This document shows, in pieces, positions 6,237-6,382 of a DNA stretch of 6,382 bases (the first letter of the stretch is position 1; each line of letters starts with the position of its first letter). The stretch is from JBGTCY01 sp041748615 (GTDB lineage Bacteria; Bacteroidota; Bacteroidia; Chitinophagales; CAIOSU01), in NCBI GenBank assembly GCA_041748615.1, contig JBGTCY010000178.1:1-6382 (forward strand). The letters are read 5' to 3'. Made by a program: the position numbers and the translations under genes. The notes beneath the pieces are model-generated. The model was not told where the DNA came from. It searched no databases and was given only the letters and a program-made list of their open reading frames with translations.

Positions 6237-6382
6237 ATGAAATTTAACAGGATTTCCCTGCTCCTGCTGCTCTGGCTTACAATAGCACTATTTCATTTAT
6301 CTGCCTTTGCCCAGGGTCCCATTGACGGCTACATGAAGGGTAAAAAAAATCTCGATATCGCATTATCTTATACTTATTCAGC
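6237..6382 (+). CDS. Exported protein of unknown function, possibly an outer-membrane barrel (N-terminal part, runs off the right edge)
   Basis: Forty-eight complete codons are open to the window edge. The translation begins with a classical signal peptide: MKFNRIS, a Leu-rich core LLLLLW, and a likely signal peptidase I site after AFA (residues 23-25) before QGPIDGYM. The mature start continues with KGKKNLDIALSYTYSA, whose alternating hydrophobic pattern resembles the first strand of a Bacteroidota outer-membrane beta-barrel; this is inference from very little sequence. An in-frame ATG at 6207 would add ten residues (MLPSNNSIQH) ahead of the positively charged signal-peptide start; 6237 gives the better signal peptide. 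It is transcribed divergently from the glycosyltransferase operon and shares its promoter region, so joint regulation is possible. I do not recognise the family. Confidence 0.7.
   Translation, partial: MKFNRISLLLLLWLTIALFHLSAFAQGPIDGYMKGKKNLDIALSYTYS

Overview
The window looks like chromosomal DNA of a Bacteroidota bacterium, most likely from the Chitinophagia/Sphingobacteriia side. This is inferred from the protein families present (DUF547, the TIGR04282/DUF2064 glycosyltransferase, a Bacteroidota-type FAD oxidoreductase plus membrane 4Fe-4S pair), from A-rich gene leaders without clear Shine-Dalgarno sequences, and from promoter-like TnnnTTTG strings. The exact genus cannot be read from the sequence.

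Layout: almost the whole window is one left-pointing (minus-strand) gene train. In order of transcription it holds: a soluble DUF2064/TIGR04282 GT-A glycosyltransferase (6038 to 5400); an exported DUF547 protein (5400 to 4651, 1-nt overlap TAATG); a 129-bp gap with two hairpins; an FAD/NAD(P) oxidoreductase starting at TTG (4521 to 3175); a polytopic membrane protein with two C-terminal [4Fe-4S] motifs (3178 to 1793, 4-nt overlap ATGA); a cellulose-synthase-like membrane GT2 (1781 to 276, 11-nt gap); and the start of a second, dolichyl-phosphate-sugar-synthase-like GT2 (252 to beyond the left edge, 23-nt gap, TTG start). At the right edge a divergent plus-strand gene begins at 6237. It encodes a signal peptide and the start of an unrecognised exported protein, possibly an outer-membrane barrel. 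The divergent intergenic region carries a perfect 9-bp inverted repeat whose arms lie three helical turns apart.

How the genes may work together (inference): three glycosyltransferases of different types sit in one operon with a two-component redox module (NAD(P)H to FAD protein to [4Fe-4S] to membrane) and an exported DUF547 protein. This suggests synthesis and redox modification of a membrane-associated glycolipid or glycoconjugate. DUF547 and TIGR04282 genes are known to me from arsenosugar-type loci, but neither arsS nor arsM is in this window. The link is therefore only a lead.
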